DNA from: an uncultured Beijerinckiaceae bacterium
Lineage (GTDB): Bacteria > Pseudomonadota > Alphaproteobacteria > Rhizobiales > Beijerinckiaceae
Length of the DNA: 11,458 nt
NCBI GenBank assembly: GCA_937863205.1
Contig: CALMGA010000106.1
Coordinates: 1 to 11,458 of the forward strand
Direction of reading: 5' to 3'
Shown: positions 1 through 7,898 of the stretch, piece by piece
Position numbering within the stretch: position 1 is the first letter of the stretch
Layout: every line of letters starts with the position of its first letter
Program-made: the position numbers and the translations under genes
Notes under the pieces: generated by a model
The model's database searches: none
What the model saw: only the letters and a program-made list of their open reading frames with translations
What the model was told of the DNA's origin: nothing

Positions 1-831
1 GCTCAGCGCCGACGACAGGTCGTGCGCCGCGCCGCAGGCCAGACCGGAATGGACGCCGACCCCGGCGAACAGGTCGGGATGGGTTTGCGCCAGCACCGCC
101 GCCGCCGCCCCGCCGGCGGACAGGCCGGCCACGAACACCCTGCGCGGATCGAGGGCGAAATGCGGCCCGACCTCCCGCCCGATCTGCCCGACCATGTCGG
201 CGATCAGCGAGGGTTCGCCGGCATCGCGGCGCTGGTCGCCCGGCTTGAACCAGTTCCAGCATTTCGACGCGTTGGCGGCCCGGCTCTGCTCGGGATAGGC
301 GACAACGAACCCAAGTTCGTCGGCGATGGCGTTCATCCGCGTGCCGGCGGCGAAATCGTCGGGGGATTGCGTACAACCGTGCAGCATGACGACGAGCGGC
401 AGGGGCGAGGCGGCCGCGCGCCCGGGGAGGTACAGCTTGTAGCGGCGCGCGCCGTGGGCGTTGCGCACGCTGTGCTCGGTGAAGCTGCCGGGCTCGGCCG
501 AGACCGCGCGCTCGCGGGGTGCGGCGCGTGCGGACGGGTCGGGTGCGGCCGTCTCGGCCGGGTGCCCTTTGGGTCGGCCGGCCTCGAACCGGCCAGCTTG
601 GGATCGGCCGGCCGTCGGAGCCGAGGTCCAGGTGGCGTTCGTCCAGGACGGGTGCTCCGCGCGCTCGCCTCGGGCGGCGTCCGGCGCAGGGCGGCGTGCG
701 TCGAAGCCGAGGCTGTCGCGCAGCAAGGTCGTGGCATCGCCGAGGCGTCCGGCGCGGGTGAGCTTCAAGACGTCCTTCAGCGTGCGTCGGGGGACGACGG
801 CCATGGTGTGCACTTTCTGCCGGTTCGGCAT
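1..831 (-). CDS. PHB depolymerase-family esterase, 3' end cut by window edge
   Basis: An open frame on the minus strand runs 277 codons from ATG at 831 to base 1 without a stop, so the C-terminus is missing. The alpha/beta-hydrolase domain begins near residue 120. It shows the oxyanion-hole region LVVMLHGCTQSPDDF (146-160), the segment AGTRMNAIADELGFVVAYPEQ (162-182, conserved in this family) and the lipase box GLSAGG with nucleophile Ser238. These are hallmarks of the short-chain PHA/PHB depolymerase-like esterase family (Esterase_phd). The catalytic Asp and His would lie past the edge. Residues 11-41 resemble the helical N-terminus common in these proteins, and 45-115 is a low-complexity Ala/Arg/Pro linker. 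No signal peptide is seen. The gene follows the ribbon-helix-helix gene after 11 bp, so the two probably form an operon. The start is uncertain: ATG at 804 is an in-frame alternative, and neither has a clear ribosome site. The true substrate (polyester or another ester) cannot be told. Confidence 0.88.
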   Translation of the reverse strand, partial: MPNRQKVHTMAVVPRRTLKDVLKLTRAGRLGDATTLLRDSLGFDARRPAPDAARGERAEHPSWTNATWTSAPTAGRSQAGRFEAGRPKGHPAETAAPDPSARAAPRERAVSAEPGSFTEHSVRNAHGARRYKLYLPGRAAASPLPLVVMLHGCTQSPDDFAAGTRMNAIADELGFVVAYPEQSRAANASKCWNWFKPGDQRRDAGEPSLIADMVGQIGREVGPHFALDPRRVFVAGLSAGGAAAAVLAQTHPDLFAGVGVHSGLACGAAHDLSSALS

Positions 832-842
832 GGACGTGGGGA

Positions 843-1262
843 TCAGTTGGTCCGGTCGCGCAGCGCCGCCCTGACGTCGGACGACGCCTGCAGGGTTCCC
901 AGCACCTCGACCGAGGCGATCGCGGCCCGGGCCAGTTCGGGCGACACGTCGGGGGCAATGCTGGCAAGGCCGAGGACGTGGATGCGGATCGGCGCCCCGG
1001 CCGAGCGGGCCGCCTCCAGCTCGGCCCGTCCGTAGTGCCGCAGGCCGAGTTCCAGGCCGCCGCGGGCGACGGCTTGCGCGAGCGTCGCATCGTGCCGGTC
1101 GATCAGGGTGCGGATCGCCGTGCGGATCAGGTCGGTGCGGTTGGAATAGAAGCCGTCGCGCACCAGCAGATCGATCCGCCCGAGATCGACGTGACCGATG
1201 TTGAGCGTGATCTTCTCGCTGTCGGGCGCGCGAGGGCGGCTTTCCAGGGGCTTGGCGTTCAT
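843..1262 (-). CDS. Ribbon-helix-helix (CopG-like) transcriptional regulator
   Basis: A 139-residue protein. The N-terminal half has an RHH/MetJ-Arc DNA-binding fold: a beta strand KITLNI (17-22), helix DLGRIDLLVRDGF (26-38), a turn with YSNRTD, and a second helix RTDLIRTAIRTLIDRH (42-57). RHH proteins bind DNA as dimers through the paired strands. Residues 75-139 form an extension containing RIHVLGLASIAPDVSPEL (93-110), whose role I do not know. ATG at 1262 is chosen because GGAGA (1269-1273) sits 6 bases upstream. The frame stays open to 1466, but that part overlaps mntR and has poor composition. The esterase gene starts 11 bp after the stop, so this protein probably controls that operon, possibly through the palindrome at 1277-1292. 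It could instead be an antitoxin-type RHH, but no toxin is adjacent. Confidence 0.82.
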   Translation of the reverse strand: MNAKPLESRPRAPDSEKITLNIGHVDLGRIDLLVRDGFYSNRTDLIRTAIRTLIDRHDATLAQAVARGGLELGLRHYGRAELEAARSAGAPIRIHVLGLASIAPDVSPELARAAIASVEVLGTLQASSDVRAALRDRTN

Positions 1263-1268
1263 CGACCA

Positions 1269-1273
1269 TCTCC
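1269..1273 (-). promoter_or_regulatory. Ribosome binding site of the RHH regulator
   Basis: GGAGA on the minus strand, 6 bases before ATG at 1262. It fixes the start of the regulator inside a longer open frame. Confidence 0.6.
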
Positions 1274-1276
1274 AGA

Positions 1277-1292
1277 CCATCCATGTGGATGG
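1277..1292. promoter_or_regulatory. 16-bp palindrome, candidate operator of the RHH regulator
   Basis: Two perfect 7-bp arms, CCATCCA (1277-1283) and TGGATGG (1286-1292), are separated by TG. The centre lies about 22 bp upstream of the regulator start, where an autoregulatory operator would sit. A second small dyad, GCATC-AGGGA-GATGC (1294-1308), follows at once. RHH repressors of the CopG/Arc/NikR type bind symmetric or tandem short sites. The assignment to this protein is inference from position and symmetry. Confidence 0.5.
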
Positions 1293-1356
1293 CGCATCAG
1301 GGAGATGCAAGGGCGCTTGAGCGAGCATGGCTTGCCCCGGCTCCGAAATGTTCCGG

Positions 1357-1833
1357 CTACGAATCGCCGAGGAAGCGGGCGAAGGCGTCCAGCGTTTCCC
1401 GGCTGACGTGGTGTTCCAAGCCTTCAGCATCGCGCCGGGCGATCTCCGGCCCGACGCCGAGCGCAAGAAGGAAGGCTTCCACGATGCGGTGGCGCTCGCG
1501 CGAGCGCAGGGCGATGGCCTGGCCGGCGGGGGTGAGAACGGCGCCGCGATGCGGCGGCTGGGCGACGAGTCCCTCCTCGGCGAGGCGCTTCAGCATCTTG
1601 GCGACGGTTGGCTGGGCGACGCCGAGGCGGGCGGCAACGTCGACCTGCCGCGCCTCGCCGCCCCCATCCGTCAGATCGGCGATCAGTTCGAGGTAGTCCT
1701 CAACCAGCGCCGAGCGGCGGGCCGCCCGCGCCTGCCGGAAGCCTTCGACGTGCAGTTCGGTGGCGGGAAGCGTCGGTACGGCGGCTGGCGCGGCGGCGGT
1801 TGAGGCGAAGGACTCGGGCGGGATCCTGGGCAT
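1357..1833 (-). CDS. mntR: Manganese-binding transcriptional regulator MntR (DtxR family)
   Basis: A 158-residue DtxR/MntR-type metalloregulator, close to the E. coli MntR length (about 155). A winged helix-turn-helix covers about 43-100 ([20 protein letters not shown], 64-83, is the recognition region), followed by the helical dimerisation domain. All six metal ligands known from Bacillus MntR have counterparts: Asp46 and Glu49 (in VEDYLEL), His115, and Glu137, Glu140, His141 (in AEGLEHH). There is no SH3-like third domain, which fits MntR rather than DtxR/IdeR. With Mn(II) bound, MntR normally represses Mn importers such as mntH; none is in this window. ATG at 1833 is favoured because GGAG (1839-1842) lies 5 bases upstream. 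An open extension to 1911 adds residues that look non-coding. It precedes the RHH gene by 94 bp and is divergent from the orphan secreted protein. Confidence 0.9.
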   Translation of the reverse strand: MPRIPPESFASTAAAPAAVPTLPATELHVEGFRQARAARRSALVEDYLELIADLTDGGGEARQVDVAARLGVAQPTVAKMLKRLAEEGLVAQPPHRGAVLTPAGQAIALRSRERHRIVEAFLLALGVGPEIARRDAEGLEHHVSRETLDAFARFLGDS

Positions 1834-1838
1834 CGGCG

Positions 1839-1842
1839 CTCC
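1839..1842 (-). promoter_or_regulatory. Ribosome binding site of mntR
   Basis: GGAG on the minus strand, 5 bases before ATG at 1833. It supports the shorter 158-residue form over starts further upstream. Confidence 0.5.
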
Positions 1843-1963
1843 GGCGACAGCCTTGCGACGATGATCCGCGTCGCCGGCGATTGGCAAGCCTTCCCTTTCC
1901 GCCAACACCACGTCGCAGCCCCGGAGGCGGCGGCGCGAAGCGGGCTGCCGGTACCTGCGATCC

Positions 1964-1980
1964 GGGTCGGCCGGCGACCC
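1964..1980. repeat. Inverted repeat in the mntR / orphan-gene divergent intergenic region
   Basis: GGGTCG (1964-1969) and CGACCC (1975-1980) flank GCCGG, a 17-bp dyad about 87 bp before the plus-strand gene and 131 bp before mntR. It could be an operator for the divergent promoters. It does not resemble the AT-rich MntR boxes known from enterobacteria, and no convincing -35/-10 pair was found nearby. Function unknown. Confidence 0.3.
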
Positions 1981-2066
1981 GATCCCGTCCCGCTTTTCCT
2001 TACGCGTCGGGCTGGAAATCGGCCGGGCCCGGCCCGAAGATGAGGCCGGTCGACCGGGATCGAGTC

Positions 2067-2498
2067 ATGCTGCGCCTGCTGCCGATGCTTCTGGTTCTTC
2101 TCACCGTGCCCCATCGCATCGCCGAAGAGCCGCCCCGCGATCCCCTGCACCCCTTCGCCGCGCCAAGGTTCGCTGCGGCGGTGCGGGTCAGCGGCGCCGT
2201 GCGGGCGCGGTTCGCCCTTGCCGCCCAGGCCGGGGCCTGTCACTTCATCGATAGTCTGTACGGCTACAACCTGCTGCTGTCGCATTTCAACAGCGAGCAG
2301 CAGCTGCCGATCGCCCAGGCCGCGCGCGAAGGTGCGAAGCAGGGTGCGCAAAAGGTCGCGAACCTGACCACGCTGCCGTCCGCCGTTCCCGGGTCCGGCA
2401 TCGCGGACTGCCCCGCAGCCCTGCAGAAGCTCCATGCCGCGGATGATGAACTCGTCGTGCTGGCCGAACAGGTCGCGCTCGGGACATCGTCCCGCTGA
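2067..2498 (+). CDS. Orphan protein of 143 aa with an N-terminal signal-like segment
   Basis: I do not recognise the family. The N-terminus, MLRLLPMLLVLLTVPH, is short and hydrophobic like a signal peptide or a membrane anchor, which suggests export. The mature part is Ala-rich and mostly helical, with a distinctive central segment FIDSLYGYNLLLSHFNSEQQ (60-79). It has only two cysteines, Cys58 and Cys115, which could form a disulphide in the periplasm. Codon use is strongly G/C at third positions, as in the neighbours, which supports a real gene. The start is uncertain: ATG at 2067 has a weak GGGA upstream, and in-frame ATG at 2040 is possible, but the 2067 form puts the hydrophobic stretch at the very N-terminus. 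It is divergent from mntR and 170 bp upstream of pgsA, so it probably has its own promoter. Confidence 0.65.
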   Translation: MLRLLPMLLVLLTVPHRIAEEPPRDPLHPFAAPRFAAAVRVSGAVRARFALAAQAGACHFIDSLYGYNLLLSHFNSEQQLPIAQAAREGAKQGAQKVANLTTLPSAVPGSGIADCPAALQKLHAADDELVVLAEQVALGTSSR

Positions 2499-2557
2499 AG
2501 GTGCCCTGGCAGCGTTGCGAGGCTGGCCACGTTTGAGGTCGCCTTTTCGACGCGGCA

Positions 2558-2572
2558 TCGAAGCTGCTTCGA
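2558..2572. repeat. Short dyad between the orphan gene and pgsA
   Basis: TCGAAG-CTG-CTTCGA forms a 6-bp stem with a 3-base loop, 60 bp after the orphan gene's stop and about 97 bp before pgsA. No T-tract follows, so a terminator role is weak; an operator is equally possible. Confidence 0.25.
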
Positions 2573-2668
2573 ACTCGCGGTGTAGGCGGGCCTGCGAAAG
2601 CCTGCGTGGTCTTCACGCTGCCGCATGCTTGGCCTTGACCTTGCCTGAAGCTGCGTGTTCCTAAACGC

Positions 2669-3280
2669 ATGGCGATGATGTCGATCTCGCAGGGCGGACA
2701 CCATCGCTGGAGTCTGCCCAACCTCCTCACCTACGGCCGGATCGCGGCCGTGCCGCTCGTGGTCGGATGCTTGTACTGGCCAAGCGTGGAGGCCATGCGC
2801 TGGACGGCCTTCGGCCTTTATGCCGCCGCCGCCGTCACCGACTTCCTCGACGGCTACCTCGCCCGCGCTTGGTCGCAGCAGTCCTCGCTCGGCCGCATGC
2901 TCGACCCGATCGCCGACAAGCTGCTGGTCGCCGCCGTGCTCTTCATGCTGGTGAACGACCGCACCATCGGCGGCGTCAACGTGCTGGCGGCGATCATCAT
3001 CCTTTGCCGCGAGATCCTGGTGTCGGGGCTGCGCGAGTTCCTGGCCGAGTTGAAGCTGTCGTTGCCGGTCAGCCAGGTCGCCAAATGGAAGACCACCGCC
3101 CAGTTGCTGGCGCTGGGCTTCCTGATCTGCGGTCCGGCCGGCGGCAGGTTCCTGCCGGGAACCACCGAGATCGGCCTCGTCCTCCTTTGGATCGCCGCGA
3201 CCCTCACCATCTATACGGGATGGGACTATCTGATCTCCGGCATCCGCCACATCATCGCCATCGAGGACGCGGCCTCGTGA
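2669..3280 (+). CDS. pgsA: CDP-diacylglycerol-glycerol-3-phosphate 3-phosphatidyltransferase (PgsA)
   Basis: A 203-residue integral inner-membrane enzyme that makes phosphatidylglycerol phosphate from CDP-diacylglycerol and glycerol-3-phosphate, the committed step to phosphatidylglycerol and cardiolipin. The CDP-alcohol phosphotransferase signature is complete: Asp58, Asp61-Gly62, Ala65-Arg66, Gly75, Asp79 and Asp83 (from TDFLDGYLAR to LDPIADK). Hydrophobic segments near 25-37, 46-57, 85-95, 103-113, 145-155 and 168-183 fit the usual six membrane helices, and WSLPNLLTYGRI (14-25) is the typical N-terminal motif. The start is ambiguous among ATG codons at 2669, 2675 and 2678, and none has a clear Shine-Dalgarno. 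moaD follows 24 bp downstream. In many alphaproteobacteria uvrC precedes this gene; it does not here. Confidence 0.95.
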   Translation: MAMMSISQGGHHRWSLPNLLTYGRIAAVPLVVGCLYWPSVEAMRWTAFGLYAAAAVTDFLDGYLARAWSQQSSLGRMLDPIADKLLVAAVLFMLVNDRTIGGVNVLAAIIILCREILVSGLREFLAELKLSLPVSQVAKWKTTAQLLALGFLICGPAGGRFLPGTTEIGLVLLWIAATLTIYTGWDYLISGIRHIIAIEDAAS

Positions 3281-3292
3281 GGGCGCCGCGTT

Positions 3293-3297
3293 GAAGG
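3293..3297 (+). promoter_or_regulatory. Ribosome binding site of moaD
   Basis: GAAGG, 7 bases before the TTG at 3305. It is the main evidence for the unusual TTG start, since no ATG or GTG lies at a suitable place. Confidence 0.55.
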
Positions 3298-3304
3298 CTA
3301 TTCC

Positions 3305-3556
3305 TTGAAAGCGGTCTATTTCGCCTGGGTGCGCGAGCGCATCGGCAAGACCGACGAGACCCTGTCGCCGCCGCCCGCCGTGCTCACGGTGGCCGACCTG
3401 ATCGGCTGGCTGCGGGAGCAGGGTGAGAACTACGAGGCGGCCTTTGCCGACGCCGGCTCGATCCGGGCCGCGATCGATCGCGGCCACGTCAAGCACGAGG
3501 CGCCCATCGCGGGGGCGCGCGAGATCGCCTTCTTCCCGCCGATGACCGGCGGCTAG
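3305..3556 (+). CDS. moaD: Molybdopterin synthase sulfur carrier subunit MoaD
   Basis: An 83-residue ubiquitin-like sulfur carrier with the obligatory C-terminal Gly-Gly (MTGG, 80-83), which is thiocarboxylated and inserted into the active site of MoaE. The N-terminus KAVYFAWVRERIGK (2-15) is the first beta strand and is typical of alphaproteobacterial MoaD; EIAFFPPMTGG (73-83) is the conserved tail. Length matches the family (about 81-85). The start is TTG at 3305 with GAAGG 7 bases upstream. It lies 24 bp after pgsA and its stop is 23 bp before the preferred moaE start, so the three genes are probably co-transcribed. Together with MoaE it converts cyclic pyranopterin monophosphate to molybdopterin in the cytoplasm. 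Confidence 0.93.
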   Translation: MKAVYFAWVRERIGKTDETLSPPPAVLTVADLIGWLREQGENYEAAFADAGSIRAAIDRGHVKHEAPIAGAREIAFFPPMTGG

Positions 3557-3568
3557 CTCGCGTGGGCC

Positions 3569-3572
3569 AGGA
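3569..3572 (+). promoter_or_regulatory. Ribosome binding site of moaE
   Basis: AGGA followed by a G-rich spacer of 7 bases before GTG at 3580. It favours this start over the upstream in-frame GTG at 3562, which lies inside the moaD-moaE gap and would itself overlap this site. Confidence 0.5.
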
Positions 3573-3579
3573 CGGGGGC

Positions 3580-4071
3580 GTGAGCGTGCGGGTGCAGGCC
3601 GAGTCGTTCGACGCGGCTGCGGAAAGCGCCGCCCTGACGGCGGGACGCACGGATGTCGGCGCGGTGGTGACCTTCACCGGCCTGTGCCGGGACGATGCGG
3701 GTCCAACGGGCGGTCCGCCCGCAGCCCCGTTGGCCGCCTTGGAGATCGAGCACTATCCCGGCATGGCGGAAGACGAGATCGCGCGCGTCGCCGGGGAGGC
3801 GCAGGCACGCTGGCCGCTCATCGGCGTCACCCTGGTGCATCGCTTCGGCCGGATCGCGCCGGGTGAGCCGATCGTCCTGGTGGTGACGGCGAGCCGCCAC
3901 CGGCAGGCGGCCTTCGAGGCGGCGGCGTTCCTGATGGACTACATGAAGACGCGGGCTCCATTCTGGAAGAAGGAGCATCGGGTCGACGGCTCGCAGAACG
4001 GATGGGTCGCGGCCAAGGCGAGCGATGAGGCGGCGAGTGGGAAATGGGACCGGCCGTCCAGCGATGGCTGA
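3580..4071 (+). CDS. moaE: Molybdopterin synthase catalytic subunit MoaE
   Basis: A 163-residue catalytic subunit of molybdopterin synthase, which adds the dithiolene sulfurs from MoaD thiocarboxylate to precursor Z. Family motifs run in order: GAVVTFTGLCR (27-37), LEIEHYPGM (54-62), HRFGRIAPGEPIVLVVTAS (87-105), HRQAAFEAAAFLMDYMKT (107-124) and APFWKKE (126-132). The counterparts of the E. coli active-site residues are present: Arg37, Lys123 and Lys130. The C-terminal 25 residues or so are polar and probably disordered. GTG at 3580 is chosen because AGGA lies 7 bases upstream and the resulting start SVRVQAESFD matches the family's usual first strand; GTG at 3562 is the alternative (169 residues). 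It closes the pgsA-moaD-moaE cluster and faces the L,D-transpeptidase gene convergently. Confidence 0.93.
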   Translation: MSVRVQAESFDAAAESAALTAGRTDVGAVVTFTGLCRDDAGPTGGPPAAPLAALEIEHYPGMAEDEIARVAGEAQARWPLIGVTLVHRFGRIAPGEPIVLVVTASRHRQAAFEAAAFLMDYMKTRAPFWKKEHRVDGSQNGWVAAKASDEAASGKWDRPSSDG

Positions 4072-4383
4072 CCTTGGGTTTACCCGGTCTGGTTCGTCCC
4101 AAGCACGAAAGCGATGGCCGAAGCCGTGGTGGCAGGCCTTCCGCGAAGCGGACAAGCAGCTGCCGCTCCGCTGCAGGACGAGCGGCGCCCCAGAGGCGTG
4201 ACATCCCCGAGATCGGACGAAAGAATGCGCGGCGGTTTCCGCTGCGATGGGGTTGCAAGGCTTGGCGCATCGGACCGGGTCCCATCCAGGGTCCGGTGAC
4301 TCAAGCTGCGGCAGCCCCCTCCACCGCCGGCCGGCGGGTCTCCTTCCCCATGCCGCGCACGGGGAAGGATGGGCCCCGGCGAG
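4072..4383. other. 312-bp convergent intergenic region
   Basis: No credible gene here: the short open frames have no family resemblance and no ribosome sites. It holds a weak dyad right after moaE (CTTGGG 4073-4078 with CCCAAG 4098-4103), a 14-bp GC palindrome (4324-4337) and the stronger hairpin at 4341-4369. Confidence 0.6.
4341..4369. terminator. Hairpin between convergent moaE and L,D-transpeptidase genes
   Basis: TCCTTCCCC (4341-4349) and GGGGAAGGA (4361-4369) form a perfect 9-bp stem with an 11-base loop, 14 bp after the transpeptidase stop (minus strand). It sits between two convergent genes, where a bidirectional terminator is expected. There is no T-tract on either side, so it may act with Rho or as a 3'-end stabiliser. 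Confidence 0.5.
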
Positions 4384-4953
4384 TTACGGGATGGAAACGA
4401 CCGGCGTGCCCACCTTCACGCGGCTGTAAAGGTCGACCACATCCTCGTTGAGCATGCGGATGCAGCCGTAGGAGGCGGCGGTGCCGACCGACTTGCGCAT
4501 CTTGATCGTGGTGCCGTGGATCGCCACCTGGTCGAGCTGCAGGGTGAGAGCGGCCGCGCCCATCGGGTTGTTGGGCGCCCCACCGGGAATGAACTGCGGC
4601 AGCTCGGGATGGTCGCGCGAGACCACTTCCGGCGGCGACCAGTCGGGACGGATGAACTTGCCCTCGACGTAGGTCTGGCCGCGCCACGCCTTGCCGGTCT
4701 TGCCGATCGCCACGGGGTAGCGCACGGCGGTGCCATCCCCGTTGGTGAAGTACAGCTGGCGCTCGCTCTGCTTGATGATGATCATGCCGGCCGGATAGGT
4801 CGTCGGCACGGCCACCGACTGCTTGGCCTGCGCCGGCGCCAAGGCGGCTCCGGCGAGAAGCGCGCCCATCGCCAGGGCGCCTGCGGTCAGAGCGCCCTTG
4901 AAAGCGGACGCGACGATCACTTCGGCCGCAAGGCCGTTGATGTACCTCTTCAT
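4384..4953 (-). CDS. Periplasmic L,D-transpeptidase (YkuD domain)
   Basis: A 189-residue secreted protein. A signal peptide covers about 1-43, with a hydrophobic core (22-40) and an AQA cleavage site at 41-43. The YkuD domain follows (about 57-188), with the catalytic core HGTT (146-149) and SYGCIRM (161-167): His146, Ser161, nucleophile Cys164 and Arg166. PGGAPNNPMGAAALTL (123-138) is the conserved substrate-side segment. Such enzymes make 3-3 peptidoglycan crosslinks or attach proteins to the wall using meso-diaminopimelate stems; which of the two cannot be told from sequence. It has no LysM or other binding domain. It starts at ATG 4953 with a GGGGA-like site upstream. It lies 239 bp after acs and appears to be its own transcription unit with an AT-rich leader. 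Confidence 0.93.
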   Translation of the reverse strand: MKRYINGLAAEVIVASAFKGALTAGALAMGALLAGAALAPAQAKQSVAVPTTYPAGMIIIKQSERQLYFTNGDGTAVRYPVAIGKTGKAWRGQTYVEGKFIRPDWSPPEVVSRDHPELPQFIPGGAPNNPMGAAALTLQLDQVAIHGTTIKMRKSVGTAASYGCIRMLNEDVVDLYSRVKVGTPVVSIP

Positions 4954-5047
4954 GGTATCCCCGTTGGACTTACCCGATACGCTGGCGACCCGCGCCCCCC
5001 AGCCCGTAACGAGGAAGATACCAAGAGAGATGTTGGATTAGCGTTAA

Positions 5048-5053
5048 ATCATA
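5048..5053 (-). promoter_or_regulatory. Possible -10 element for the L,D-transpeptidase gene
   Basis: TATGAT on the minus strand inside an AT-rich island, about 95 bp before the transpeptidase start. It matches TATAAT at five of six positions, but no good -35 hexamer is found 16-18 bp upstream, so confidence is low. Confidence 0.25.
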
Positions 5054-5119
5054 AGGTAAGCGAAACCTTGCCGGCGGCTGTTGCCGGGAAGTCGCAAACT
5101 TGCCGCAATCCGCCACATT

Positions 5120-5135
5120 TTAGCGTCGAATTAAC
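5120..5135 (+). promoter_or_regulatory. CtrA-like binding site in the acs / L,D-transpeptidase intergenic region
   Basis: TTAG-(7 bases)-TTAAC matches the alphaproteobacterial CtrA consensus TTAA-N7-TTAAC at all but one position. It lies about 170 bp upstream of the transpeptidase gene in an otherwise GC-rich genome. CtrA controls cell-cycle and envelope genes in this class. The assignment rests on the motif alone. Confidence 0.28.
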
Positions 5136-5142
5136 GGGTTCC

Positions 5143-5178
5143 AGCACACCGCGGGTTTTTAACGAAACCCGCGGTGCT
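5143..5178 (-). terminator. Strong hairpin after acs
   Basis: ACCGCGGGTTT (5148-5158) and AAACCCGCGGT (5165-5175) form an 11-bp perfect stem with a 6-base loop, extended by an AGC/GCT pair set beyond a 2-base bulge. It begins 14-17 bp after the acs stop. There is no U-tract after it on the minus strand. It is probably the 3' end of the acs transcript. Confidence 0.6.
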
Positions 5179-5192
5179 GCGCTCACGGCGTT

Positions 5193-7154
<1,962 letters not shown>

Positions 7155-7159
7155 GGGAT

Positions 7160-7164
7160 CCTCC
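7160..7164 (-). promoter_or_regulatory. Ribosome binding site of acs
   Basis: GGAGG on the minus strand, 5 bases before GTG at 7154. It decides the start in favour of the 653-residue form. Confidence 0.75.
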
Positions 7165-7334
7165 CTGGATTGGCACGCGAACTGTGGGGCGTTCGCGAGC
7201 CCGGAGGTGTTTATAGCGCACCCCGGGGGAAGCACATCCCGCAATGGTCTAGCGCCACGTTTCCCGCCGGTCGGGCCGCTGCGACGAAGACTTGCCGAAC
7301 GGGCGAAGCCGCTCCGCGCCGGCGACGGGGTCCG

Positions 7335-7898
7335 CTACCGGCAGTCCTTGCCGACGCGATCGAGCGCCTGCTTCAGCCCGGCCAGCGAATAGCTGTCCAC
7401 CGTGGTCGGGCCTTTCACCGGCGGCGCCTTCACGATCAGCTTGCCCGAATGCTGCAGCGCCTCGACGAACTTGGCCTCGTCCTCGGGGTTCTTGATCCAG
7501 GCGTTGGATCCCTTTGCGACGAGGTCGAAGCTCGCCTTGCCGACGAGCGCCTGCGCCGCCCCGCTCTCCTTGATGGGGAAGCCCATCATGATCGAAACTT
7601 CGTTGTGCACCTTTTCGCCCGGGCGGTCGGCGATGAAGACGTAGGCCGACTCCTTGTGGCCGTCGGGCTTGCGGTCCTTGGGTTTGGCGAGGGCATAGCA
7701 GGTCTTGCTCTTGCCCTTGGCGAGGTAGGCGCCCCAGTCCCCGAAGGTGCCGACCTCGACCGGCTTGCCGGCCTCGCCCTTCTTGGGCGCCGGTTCGGCC
7801 TTTTCGGGCGCGGGTTTGCGGGCCTGCGCAGGCAACGACGCCACGCCGACGATGGCGGCAAGGGCGATCGAGGCGGGACGGATCAAGGTTCGGAACAT
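7335..7898 (-). CDS. Invasion-associated locus B (IalB) family protein
   Basis: A 187-residue exported protein. The signal peptide is about 1-26 (hydrophobic 11-22, cleavage after AQA 24-26), followed by a Lys/Pro/Ala/Glu-rich linker (27-48). The IalB-type domain contains VGTFGDWGAYLAKG (49-62), TCYALAKPK (66-74), AYVFIADRP (85-93), NEVSIMMGFPIK (99-110), AWIKN (133-137) and a terminal ALDRVGKDC (178-186). Cys67 and Cys186 are probably disulphide-bonded in the periplasm. The family is named from Bartonella IalB but is widespread in non-pathogenic Rhizobiales, so the name does not imply invasion; its molecular function is not established. ATG at 7898 gives a clean signal peptide; ATG at 7928 would add ten residues and run through a TTAACCA motif, so I prefer 7898. 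It lies 96 bp after the BLUF gene. Confidence 0.88.
   Translation of the reverse strand: MFRTLIRPASIALAAIVGVASLPAQARKPAPEKAEPAPKKGEAGKPVEVGTFGDWGAYLAKGKSKTCYALAKPKDRKPDGHKESAYVFIADRPGEKVHNEVSIMMGFPIKESGAAQALVGKASFDLVAKGSNAWIKNPEDEAKFVEALQHSGKLIVKAPPVKGPTTVDSYSLAGLKQALDRVGKDCR

Noticed and set aside
22..1035. A 337-codon plus-strand open frame opposite the esterase and RHH genes
   Set aside because: The minus-strand frame shows the lipase box and RHH fold; the plus-strand product is Gly/Arg/Ala-rich with no family features.
1608..2066. An N-terminal extension of the orphan exported protein back to 1608
   Set aside because: It is antisense to mntR, Arg/Pro-rich, and would bury the signal-like segment in the middle of the protein.
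2635..2668. TTGACC upstream of pgsA as a -35 box
   Set aside because: No -10 hexamer lies at 16-18 bp, and the start codon at 2669 would leave almost no leader.
2264..3496. A 410-codon minus-strand open frame opposite pgsA and moaD
   Set aside because: Shadow frame of genes with complete catalytic motifs; no recognisable domain and no ribosome site.
4080..4304. A 74-codon minus-strand frame in the moaE / L,D-transpeptidase gap
   Set aside because: No ribosome site, no family, and a low-complexity Ser/Arg/Pro make-up.
7210..7215. TATAAA on the minus strand as a -10 box of acs
   Set aside because: No acceptable -35 at the right spacing; left as unproven even though the position, 56 bp before the start, would suit.
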